Source of the DNA: an uncultured Bacteroidota bacterium
GTDB taxonomy: Bacteria; Bacteroidota; Bacteroidia; Flavobacteriales; Flavobacteriaceae
Direction of reading: 5' to 3'
Assembly: GCA_903837025.1 (NCBI GenBank)
Contig: CAILTC010000241.1
Location: 1 to 8,719, forward strand
Length of the DNA: 8,719 bases
Under the pieces are notes generated by a model, which worked only from the letters and a program-made list of their open reading frames with translations, had not been told where the DNA came from and did not search any database. Both the position numbers and the translations under genes were made by a program. Shown piece after piece: positions 1 through 5,144 of the stretch (position 1 is its first letter; each line of letters opens with the position of its first letter).

Positions 1-187
1 CTTCCTCAGCATTATTCTGCAACTCAATAAGTTTATAATACCGGTTCCGATCGATATATCGATTCGGAAAAAAATTGAGCAAATGTCCGTATTTATGAAT
101 TCCCAATTCCTTGCGAAGCAAAGTACCTCGATTAGGACCGACGCCTTTGAGGTATTCGATGGGATTTTCTAGGAGGTTATTGGACAT
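1..187 (-). CDS. recG: ATP-dependent DNA helicase RecG, N-terminal fragment (cut by window edge)
   Basis: RecG is a superfamily 2 DNA translocase that remodels stalled replication forks and branched recombination intermediates in the cytoplasm. Only the first 62 codons are present; the rest lies beyond base 1. The translation begins MSNNLLENPIEYLKGVGPNR and goes on through LLRKELGIHKYGHLLNFFPN and RYIDRNRYYKL. The 'P(I/L)xYLKGVGP' helix-hairpin-like start followed by 'LxxxxxxFPxRYxDR' is the signature of the RecG N-terminal region that leads into the wedge domain. The ATG at 185-187 is chosen because the family motif starts only a few residues later and the upstream sequence is AT-rich and non-coding. 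It lies downstream of the DUF6980-like gene on the same strand, 224 bases away, so it probably has its own promoter, although I saw no full TAnnTTTG box there. The identification is confident, but the helicase motifs themselves are outside the window. Confidence 0.93.
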   Translation of the reverse strand, partial: MSNNLLENPIEYLKGVGPNRGTLLRKELGIHKYGHLLNFFPNRYIDRNRYYKLIELQNNAEE

Positions 188-189
188 TT

Positions 190-225
190 TAGAATTTTTA
201 GAATATAGAATAAAGAGAATAGAAT
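190..225. repeat. Degenerate TAGAAT direct repeats just upstream of recG
   Basis: TAGAAT occurs at 190, 199, 206 and 220, with a related GAGAAT at 215, all within 40 bases of the recG start codon. On the recG coding strand these read ATTCTA. The spacing is irregular (9, 7 and 14 bases). It may be low-complexity leader sequence or a repeated binding site; nothing in the sequence decides between these. Confidence 0.4.
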
Positions 226-260
226 AAAAAAAATAGATTTATTGTGTCTATTATTTTTTT
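226..260. terminator. Weak A/T-tract stem-loop between the DUF6980-like gene and recG
   Basis: AATAGA (232-237) can pair with TCTATT (247-252) around a 9-base loop. The stem is extended by an A-tract on the left (226-231) and a T-tract on the right (254-260), with one bulged A at 253. Symmetric A/T flanks are what a bidirectional intrinsic terminator would show, but the stem has only two G-C pairs. The call is tentative. Confidence 0.25.
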
Positions 261-411
261 TCTCTTTTAAAAGCGAAGATAGTTTTTTGTTTGGAAATCA
301 AAAAATCCAAAAAAAAATAATTCTCAATTCTAATTCCTAATAAATTTTACATTTTCATAAAGACAAAACCATTTTGATTGATAAAATAATATTAAAAAAA
401 TTGCTCAGAAT

Positions 412-621
412 TTATACTTCAATATTTATTTTTGTTCCACACCAAGGACAAAAATTGATTTCTATAAAAGAACTTCCTCCATCGTGAATTATAATTCCAA
501 AATTATTTTGCTTTTTTGAATAATTAATGATTTTATCAGGGCAATTTAAAGGATCTTTATGAATATCGCATTTATATTCAATATGATATTTCATAGATTC
601 ACAACAAAATTCTTTTTTCAT
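412..621 (-). CDS. Small Cys-rich protein, DUF6980-like (69 aa)
   Basis: The function is unknown. The 69-residue product has a CC pair at residues 6-7, further cysteines at 18 and 27 with His21 between them, a central 'GIIIHDGGSS' segment (42-51) and a C-terminal CPWCG motif (58-62). This pattern matches what I recall of the DUF6980 family of short bacterial proteins, with the conserved IHDGGSS and FCPWCG blocks. The CxxC plus the N-terminal Cys/His residues suggest a small zinc-binding fold (inference). No signal peptide or membrane segment is present, so it is probably cytoplasmic. The ATG at 619-621 sits in a perfect TAATGCATTA palindrome (621-630 covers the upstream side). The stop of the upstream nucleoside phosphorylase gene is 33 bases away on the same strand, so the two could be co-transcribed. 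The coding call is good because of the motifs; the family name is from memory. Confidence 0.75.
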   Translation of the reverse strand: MKKEFCCESMKYHIEYKCDIHKDPLNCPDKIINYSKKQNNFGIIIHDGGSSFIEINFCPWCGTKINIEV

Positions 622-654
622 AATGCATTATAGTTTAAAACCAATTGTGTTTTT

Positions 655-1521
655 TTACTCCGCCAATTTCCCCAAAGCATAAGCAATCAATTCATCAACG
701 GCTTTGTATGGATCTTCGCTAAAAGTACCATTGGAACGATTGGCAATAATGGCGTTTAATGATAAACAATGATGTCCCATCAATTTTCCAAGGCCGTAAA
801 TAGCAGCAGTTTCCATTTCGAGATTGGTAATTCTGGTTCCTTCGAAATTGAAATTATCCATTTTCGAATTTAAGTTTTCGTCTTGAATATTCAAACGTAA
901 AATTCTTCCTTGCGGTCCATAAAATCCACCAGCAGTTCCTGTAATACCTTTGAATATTTTATCACTTTCTAAACGTTTTTCTAGTTTTTCGGAACACGAA
1001 ATTACATAAGGTCGTCCTTTTTTCAAATCCCAATTGGTATGTTTGATGAAAGCGTCTTCCATTTCTGTATTCGAAATTTCATCGATCAAATAGGAGCGGA
1101 GCATATTGTCTAATCCCAAACCAAATTTTGCCATCACAAAACTATCCACGGGAATATCCGCTTGAAGCGAACCCGAAGTTCCTATTCGGATAATATTCAG
1201 AGAAGTAAGTTTTTCTTTTGGTTTTCTGGTTTTTAAATCAATGTTGACCAAAGCATCTAATTCGTTCATGACAATATCAATATTATCAGGACCAATTCCT
1301 GTTGACATGACCGTAATTCGTTTGCCTTTGAAAATTCCGGTTTGGGTTTTGAATTCTCTTTTTTGCGTCGAAAACTCGATGCTATCAAAAAATTGTGTGA
1401 TTTTTTCGACCCTGTTTTGATCCCCTACAAAGATGATATCGTGAGCAATATGTTCAGGTAATAAGTTCAAATGATACACACTTCCGTCTGGATTAAGTAT
1501 CAATTCTGAGGATTGTATCAT
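655..1521 (-). CDS. Nucleoside phosphorylase, uridine-phosphorylase-like (288 aa)
   Basis: It cleaves the glycosidic bond of a nucleoside with phosphate, giving the free base and (deoxy)ribose-1-phosphate for salvage in the cytoplasm. It belongs to the PNP/UDP superfamily. By position relative to E. coli uridine phosphorylase I read the following sites: phosphate site 'VGDQNRV' (32-38; Gly33 and Arg37), 'STGIGPDN' (73-80), 'RIGTSGSLQ' (112-120; Arg112 and Thr115 for phosphate), and the ribose site 'NLEMETAA' (233-240; Glu235-Met236-Glu237). The block 'FYGPQGR' (200-206) corresponds to the uracil-recognition segment with Phe, Gln and Arg, which favours uridine over purine substrates (inference). 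The length is somewhat above the ~250 residues of E. coli Udp. The SUI1 gene ends 49 bases upstream on the same strand, so co-transcription is possible. The ATG at 1519-1521 is preceded by an A-rich leader, not a Shine-Dalgarno sequence. Confidence 0.9.
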   Translation of the reverse strand: MIQSSELILNPDGSVYHLNLLPEHIAHDIIFVGDQNRVEKITQFFDSIEFSTQKREFKTQTGIFKGKRITVMSTGIGPDNIDIVMNELDALVNIDLKTRKPKEKLTSLNIIRIGTSGSLQADIPVDSFVMAKFGLGLDNMLRSYLIDEISNTEMEDAFIKHTNWDLKKGRPYVISCSEKLEKRLESDKIFKGITGTAGGFYGPQGRILRLNIQDENLNSKMDNFNFEGTRITNLEMETAAIYGLGKLMGHHCLSLNAIIANRSNGTFSEDPYKAVDELIAYALGKLAE

Positions 1522-1530
1522 TTAATCTTT

Positions 1531-1554
1531 GTTTAAATTGTTTAAAGGTTTAAA
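1531..1554. repeat. Three GTTTAAA copies upstream of the nucleoside phosphorylase gene
   Basis: GTTTAAA occurs at 1531, 1540 and 1548, that is at 9- and 8-base spacing, 10-33 bases upstream of the phosphorylase start codon. TTTAAA is itself palindromic. The spacing is just short of one helical turn. It could be a short repeated operator in the leader or simple AT-rich drift. Confidence 0.4.
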
Positions 1555-1570
1555 GTTATAATCTAAAATT

Positions 1571-1900
1571 TCAACCGCCAACTCGCTTCACTTTAAATCC
1601 TTTTTCTTTGAGCATTTGCATGATTTTATCGCGATAATCTCCTTGGATTATTATAGAATCATCCTTGAAAGTTCCGCCAACGCTTAGTTTGGTTTTTATT
1701 TCTTTGGCTAAGATTTTAAAATCTTCGTCGGTGCCTTGATAACCTTCGATTATGGTTGTGGCTTTTCCTTTTCGCTTTTCGAATTTGCAAATCATAGGTT
1801 CTTTTTGAATAAAAAGCACGTGATCCTCCTCTTGAACTTCTTCTGGTTCAGATTCTTGGTGGTTAGGAAATAAATTTTTTAATTGGTCGTGTAAGTCCAT
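1571..1900 (-). CDS. SUI1/YciH-family translation initiation factor (109 aa)
   Basis: This is the bacterial counterpart of eukaryotic eIF1 (SUI1 domain), expected to bind the small ribosomal subunit and influence start-site fidelity; its bacterial role is not settled. The SUI1 fold covers about residues 38-109. It includes 'KRKGKATTIIEGYQG' (42-56), 'ILAKEIKTKLSVGGTFKD' (63-80), 'IIIQGDYRDKI' (83-93) and the C-terminal 'LKEKGFKVKRVGG' (97-109). The 'KxKxxxGGTxKD...IxxQGD' block is the family hallmark. The length is the usual 105-115 residues. The first 35 residues form a non-conserved, acidic linker-like region (residues 16-26 include seven Asp/Glu), which in family members is often poorly conserved. 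The ATG at 1898-1900 is preceded by an A-tract. The gene lies between a long palindromic repeat upstream and the nucleoside phosphorylase gene downstream. No clear TAnnTTTG box is visible; the best is TAAATTCG on the minus strand at 1928-1935. Confidence 0.93.
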   Translation of the reverse strand: MDLHDQLKNLFPNHQESEPEEVQEEDHVLFIQKEPMICKFEKRKGKATTIIEGYQGTDEDFKILAKEIKTKLSVGGTFKDDSIIIQGDYRDKIMQMLKEKGFKVKRVGG

Positions 1901-1915
1901 TTTTTTATGATTTGT

Positions 1916-2042
1916 ACGCTGATAAAACGAATTTACTCTGCAAAGAGGCGGATAAAAAAGGATTTATATATTAATTTTAAACAATAAATAAAAATCTTTT
2001 TTTATCCGCGCTTTCGCCTAATCGAATCCGTTTCATCTGCGT
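1916..2042. repeat. Long imperfect palindrome between the oxygenase and SUI1 genes
   Basis: The left arm 1916-1965 and right arm 1992-2042 are imperfect inverted repeats of about 50 bases around a 26-base AT-only-like centre (1966-1991). The inner 18 bases, gcggataaaaaaggattt at 1948-1965, pair with 1992-2009 with a single G-T wobble. The outer portions (1916-1947 and 2010-2042) match with several mismatches and a one-base length difference, including acgct/tgcgt at the very ends. It is more GC-rich than the surrounding spacer. It ends 8 bases before the oxygenase stop codon and begins 16 bases upstream of the SUI1 start. It resembles the 'GCGGAT...ATCCGC' type of dispersed intergenic repeat that I associate with flavobacterial genomes, and it could also act as a transcript terminator or 3'-end stabiliser for the oxygenase mRNA (inference). 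Confidence 0.7.
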
Positions 2043-2049
2043 CCCATTC

Positions 2050-3000
2050 TTATTTTTTAATTAATCCCAAATCGACCAATCTTTCATGCAAGTAATCCCC
2101 GGCAGTGATATCCTCAAATTTCTTTGGATTTTCCGCATCGATGCAGTTTTCCAAACAATTTAATTTCATATCACTCACAGGATGCATAAAAAACGGAATC
2201 GAATAACGTGAAGTTCCCCATAATTCCCTTGGCGGATTGACCACTTGATGAATGGTCGATTTTAATTTATTATTGGTATGACGCGACAACATATCGCCGA
2301 CATTTATCACTAATTCATCTGGTTGAGCGATGGCGTCAATCCAAACTCCATCATGATTTTGCACTTGTAAACCGCGTCCTTGCGCACCCATCAAAAGCGT
2401 AATCAGGTTGATATCGCCGTGAGCTGCAGCACGAATCGCATTTTCGGGTTCGGAAGTAATGGGAGGATAATGAATAGGTCTTAGAATTGAGTTTCCTTCT
2501 TTGGCAAATTCATCAAAATAAAACTCGTTTAAACCAAGGTGCAAAGCCAAAGCTCTCAATACATAAACACCAGTTTTTTCTAGCATTTGATAGGCTTCTT
2601 TTCCAACGATATTAAAGCGTGGTAATTCAGTTACTTCTACATTATCGGGATATTCTGAAGCGTATTTCGAGCCTTTTTCTACATATTGTCCAAAGTGCCA
2701 AAACTCTTTCAAATCGCCTTCTTTTCTGCCTTTGGCGTGTTCTTTTCCAAAAGAAACATACCCTCTTTGACCTCCAATTCCTGGAATTTCATAACTGTGT
2801 TTTGTCTCTAATGGTAAAGCGAAAAAATTTCTTATTTCGCCATACAATTCCTCTACTAATTGGTTGTCTAAAAAATGGCCTTTTAAGGCAACAAATCCAA
2901 TTTCTTCAAAAGCATTACCGATTTCATTTACAAATTTTTGTTTACGTTTCGGATCAACCGAAAGGAAATCACGCAAGTCAACACTAGGAATATTTTGCAT
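2050..3000 (-). CDS. 2-oxoglutarate/Fe(II)-dependent oxygenase, isopenicillin N synthase-like family (316 aa)
   Basis: This is a non-haem iron oxygenase of the 2OG-FeII/isopenicillin N synthase superfamily; the substrate is unknown. The N-terminal DIOX_N-like region opens with MQNIPSVDLRDF and 'EIGFVALKGH' (33-42). The C-terminal jelly-roll carries the iron-binding facial triad: His194 and Asp196 in 'AAAHGDINLITLL' (191-203) and His251 in 'KLKSTIHQVVNPP' (245-257). Arg265 and Ser267 in 'RYSIPFF' are the RxS pair that binds the 2-oxoglutarate carboxylate. All key residues are intact, so it should be active. The frame stays open to a TTG at 3022-3024, but the ATG at 2998-3000 is preferred because the family N-terminus (IPxVDL) begins right after it and the TTG would add eight unconserved residues. 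A TATATTTG -7 box lies about 46 bases upstream. The gene stands alone behind the repeat at 1916-2042, so its context gives no pathway. Confidence 0.93.
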   Translation of the reverse strand: MQNIPSVDLRDFLSVDPKRKQKFVNEIGNAFEEIGFVALKGHFLDNQLVEELYGEIRNFFALPLETKHSYEIPGIGGQRGYVSFGKEHAKGRKEGDLKEFWHFGQYVEKGSKYASEYPDNVEVTELPRFNIVGKEAYQMLEKTGVYVLRALALHLGLNEFYFDEFAKEGNSILRPIHYPPITSEPENAIRAAAHGDINLITLLMGAQGRGLQVQNHDGVWIDAIAQPDELVINVGDMLSRHTNNKLKSTIHQVVNPPRELWGTSRYSIPFFMHPVSDMKLNCLENCIDAENPKKFEDITAGDYLHERLVDLGLIKK

Positions 3001-3045
3001 AGTATGTTTTAATTTAAACTTCAAGAATTATAATCCTCGAACCAA

Positions 3046-3053
3046 CAAATATA
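3046..3053 (-). promoter_or_regulatory. Likely -7 element of the oxygenase promoter (TATATTTG)
   Basis: On the minus strand this reads TATATTTG, a perfect match to the Bacteroidota -7 consensus TAnnTTTG. Transcription would start near 3039, leaving a leader of about 40 bases before the ATG at 3000. No matching TTTG -33 element is seen 19-20 bases further upstream, so the promoter would be of half-site type. Confidence 0.5.
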
Positions 3054-3095
3054 AAGATTAATTTTTATTCTTAATTCTAATATTCCTATAAAATA

Positions 3096-3109
3096 AATAA
3101 AGCTTTATT
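3096..3109. repeat. 14-base perfect palindrome in the divergent spacer
   Basis: AATAAAGCTTTATT is a perfect dyad centred at 3102/3103. It lies about 43 bases upstream of the oxygenase -7 box and 57 bases upstream of the rightward -33 box, so it could be an operator for either gene. In DNA this AT-rich a chance origin is also plausible. Confidence 0.35.
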
Positions 3110-3165
3110 AGTATAAAACTATTTCATTTTAAGTTTTCATTGTTCAAAAAATCAAATTTTTATTT

Positions 3166-3196
3166 TTTGCTTTTTTTAGGATTTAGGATAAATTTG
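3166..3196 (+). promoter_or_regulatory. Bacteroidota-type promoter for the three-gene secreted-protein cluster
   Basis: TTTG at 3166-3169 (-33) and TAAATTTG at 3189-3196 (-7) are separated by 19 bases, an exact fit to the flavobacterial consensus TTTG-N19-TAnnTTTG recognised by the primary sigma factor. The predicted start is near 3203, giving an unusually long leader of about 140 bases before the ATG at 3345. It is the best promoter in the window. Confidence 0.72.
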
Positions 3197-3213
3197 TACT
3201 ATTTTTACTTATA

Positions 3214-3248
3214 ATTTATACACTTTTTGTGATAAAAAGTTTATAAAT
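3214..3248 (+). other. Stem-loop in the 5' leader of the secreted-protein cluster
   Basis: ATTTATACACTTTTT (3214-3228) and AAAAAGTTTATAAAT (3234-3248) are inverted repeats pairing at 14 of 15 positions around a 5-base loop (GTGAT). The structure begins about 11 bases after the predicted transcription start. It has no T-run directly behind it, so it does not look like a terminator. A 5' mRNA-stabilising hairpin or an operator dyad are the likeliest roles (inference). Confidence 0.5.
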
Positions 3249-3344
3249 GTTGATTTTTAAAATTTAAAAAGTAATGCTTTGCCTGTTTTTATTCTTATTG
3301 AAATTCATAAAATTTGATTAAACCAATTCTTAAAAATATACAAT

Positions 3345-3983
3345 ATGAAATCTCTTTACTTTTTACTTTTTTTTATATTTTTTCATCAAAATATACAAGC
3401 ACAAACTCAAAATATATGCTTTGCAGACGTAAAATATTATTCTGTAGATTTAATTGACGGACCTGCGGGAACATCTGGTTCTACTTATGCATGGAGTGTA
3501 TTGCAACCTTCTTTTGCAGGAACTATAGTAGGGAAAGTAACTCCAACAGTAACTAATGCAAATGCAATTACGATAAATTGGGGCGCTACAGTTGCAGGAA
3601 CTTACACCTTACGAGTTATTGAAACTAATAATGGATGTAGTGCAAGTCCAATAGATTTGACGGTAATCATTAATCCATTACCAGCAACACCCATCGTAAC
3701 AGCTTTTAGCACACCAATATGTGCTGGAACCGATGCTAAGTTTACAATAACAGGCATAGCAGGACTTCAAGTTTCTTATGCCATTAACTCCGGACCAACA
3801 CAAACCACAACATTAGATGCAACCGGAAATAAAACCATTACTATAACCGCTGCAACTGCAAGCCAAACCTTGGTAATTTCTCAAGTATCTAATGCTATTT
3901 GTACCTTAACCGCTATAACAGGATTAAGTGCGAATGTAATCGTAAATCCATTACCTGTAACCTCTTCTATTAATTTCAACTAA
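3345..3983 (+). CDS. Secreted protein with two Ig/PKD-like modules (212 aa), first gene of the cluster
   Basis: I do not recognise a named function. An N-terminal signal peptide (hydrophobic residues 4-14) predicts cleavage after 'IQA' at residue 19, leaving Gln20 as the new N-terminus. Module A (about 22-110) begins 'NICFADVKYYSVD' and contains 'GSTYAWSV' (45-52) and 'INWGATVAGTYTLRVIETNNGC' split over 77-98; Cys25 and Cys98 may form a disulfide. Module B (about 112-200) begins 'TPICAGTDAKFTITG' (123-137) and has Cys126 and Cys186. The protein ends 'PLPVTSSINFN'. Module A matches the first module of the next gene, and module B plus the tail match the end of the lectin gene. No T9SS type A or B sorting domain is present, so how it leaves the periplasm or stays at the surface is open. 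The ATG at 3345 follows an A-rich leader. It is probably an extracellular or periplasmic structural or binding protein (inference). Confidence 0.85.
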   Translation: MKSLYFLLFFIFFHQNIQAQTQNICFADVKYYSVDLIDGPAGTSGSTYAWSVLQPSFAGTIVGKVTPTVTNANAITINWGATVAGTYTLRVIETNNGCSASPIDLTVIINPLPATPIVTAFSTPICAGTDAKFTITGIAGLQVSYAINSGPTQTTTLDATGNKTITITAATASQTLVISQVSNAICTLTAITGLSANVIVNPLPVTSSINFN

Positions 3984-4010
3984 TTATAATGAAAAGCTAT
4001 TACTAATGAA

Positions 4011-4030
4011 ATTGTTTTCTTTTAAACAAT
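4011..4030 (+). other. Small hairpin flanked by a 9-base direct repeat, between cluster genes 1 and 2
   Basis: ATTGTTT (4011-4017) pairs with AAACAAT (4024-4030) around a 6-base loop, and AATGAAATT occurs at both 4005-4013 and 4028-4036. The 94-base gap is the only sizeable spacer inside the cluster, so this could tune expression of gene 1 relative to gene 2. The stem is weak and no T-run follows. Confidence 0.25.
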
Positions 4031-4077
4031 GAAATTCAATTTACAGCAATTTTTATAAATAAAGTAAAAATTTTAAG

Positions 4078-5139
4078 GTGATAAACAAGACCTATTTAGT
4101 ACTATTTATTATGCTTTTTTTTAAAGCAAACATACTATTGGGTCAACAATCTATATGTTTAGGTGCTATTAAATATTATGATGTAGATGCCGATGAAAAT
4201 TTAGGGAATGGCACTCTTGGATCAACTTATTCTTGGTCTGTCTTAGAAACAAGTTTTGTAGGGAGTATTACAAAAAGTACAGCTTCAGGAAACAAAATTC
4301 AAATCGATTGGAAAACAACAGCTGTTGGTACTTATTCTCTTTTTGTAAAAGAAGTAAATGCATCCGGTTGTACTGCAGAAAAAAAGTTATTAGTAACAAT
4401 AACAAATCTCATCGTAAATATACAAAATCAATATGTCTGTTTAAACGAGACTAATCAATGGGTTAATTCAGTTGTTTTTAATACCAATTTAGATGAAAAG
4501 CAATTTACTTTTAAATGGTATAAAAACAATGTTTTACTTCCTAACACTAGTTCCTTTTTGACTGTTAATGAACTGGGAAAATACAAAGTGGCTGTTAGTA
4601 ATAATCAAACGGCTTGTAACGCCGAATCAAATGAAGCGATAGTATTTGAAGTTCCTAAGATTCAAACAAATGTGACAGTTAATAACGATTTTCAGGATAT
4701 ACAGCAAATAGTGATACAAGCCACAGGCGGTATGCCTCCATATTCTTATTCTATAGATGGAGGAAATTATCAATTAAATAATATTTTCACAGTTAATAGA
4801 GATGGTGTTTACGAAATAAGTGTAAAAGATTTATCGGACTGTAATAACACTAATGTTAAGGCTTATGTTTTAAAATACCCAAAATATTTTACTCCTAATG
4901 GAGATGGGTATAATGACACTTGGTATATAGAATTCCCTTCAAGTATTACAACTTTTAAAACCTCAATTTTTGATCGTTTCGGAAAATTAATTCATCAATT
5001 AAACACAAAAGAAGATTCTTGGAGCGGAACTTATAATGGCAATAACTTACCTGCAACAGATTATTGGTTTGTTACGGATTATATCGATAACTACAATAAC
5101 AAACGTCAATTTAAGGCCCATTTTTCATTAAAGAGATAA
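4078..5139 (+). CDS. Secreted Ig/SprB-like protein with T9SS type B C-terminal sorting domain (353 aa)
   Basis: This is predicted to be an outer-surface or secreted protein exported by the type IX secretion system. The signal peptide spans about residues 1-22 (cleavage LLG/QQ). Module A (about 25-110) begins 'SICLGAIKYYDVD' and has 'GSTYSWSV' (48-55), with Cys27 and Cys98. A second Ig-like module (about 112-192) has Cys121 and Cys180 and 'FKWYKNN' (145-151). A third segment resembles a SprB repeat, the unit of the gliding adhesin SprB: 'ATGGMPPYSYSIDGG' (215-229) through 'GVYEISVKDLSDC' (243-255). Residues 268-353 are the type B sorting domain (gliding motility-associated C-terminal, CHU_C type), shown by 'PKYFTPNGDGYNDTW' (268-282), 'IFDRFGKLI' (297-305), 'WSGTYNGNNLPATDYWF' (315-331) and the terminal 'HFSLKR'. 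The start is a GTG at 4078; it is the only in-frame start giving a full signal peptide, as TAA at 4060 closes the frame upstream. The next gene follows after 5 bases. Confidence 0.9.
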   Translation: MINKTYLVLFIMLFFKANILLGQQSICLGAIKYYDVDADENLGNGTLGSTYSWSVLETSFVGSITKSTASGNKIQIDWKTTAVGTYSLFVKEVNASGCTAEKKLLVTITNLIVNIQNQYVCLNETNQWVNSVVFNTNLDEKQFTFKWYKNNVLLPNTSSFLTVNELGKYKVAVSNNQTACNAESNEAIVFEVPKIQTNVTVNNDFQDIQQIVIQATGGMPPYSYSIDGGNYQLNNIFTVNRDGVYEISVKDLSDCNNTNVKAYVLKYPKYFTPNGDGYNDTWYIEFPSSITTFKTSIFDRFGKLIHQLNTKEDSWSGTYNGNNLPATDYWFVTDYIDNYNNKRQFKAHFSLKR

Positions 5140-5144
5140 AGCGT

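Larger units (their letters stand above)
3001..3344. other. Divergent intergenic region (344 bases) between oxygenase and secreted-protein genes
   Basis: This very AT-rich spacer carries no credible gene. It holds the leftward -7 box for the oxygenase (3046-3053), a 14-base perfect palindrome AATAAAGCTTTATT (3096-3109), a rightward promoter (3166-3196), and a stem-loop in the leader (3214-3248). The remaining bases from about 3249 to 3344 are an A/T-rich untranslated leader in which I see no further structure. Confidence 0.7.

Noticed and set aside
171..176. AGGAGG resembling a Shine-Dalgarno sequence
   Set aside because: It lies on the antisense strand within the recG coding region and no plus-strand start codon with an open frame follows.
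2619..3061. Plus-strand open frames (2619-2987 and 2864-3061) antisense to the oxygenase
   Set aside because: They lie over a strongly conserved gene on the other strand, their translations have no recognisable motif, and no promoter precedes them.
3984..4077. Possibility that genes 1 and 2 of the cluster are one gene split by a frameshift
   Set aside because: Gene 2 has its own signal peptide and repeats module A of gene 1, and gene 1 ends with a tail that recurs at the end of gene 3, so both are complete.
4233..4454. Alternative-frame open frame inside the T9SS sorting-domain gene
   Set aside because: The translation is Lys/Arg/Ser-rich nonsense in another frame of a gene with clear domains.
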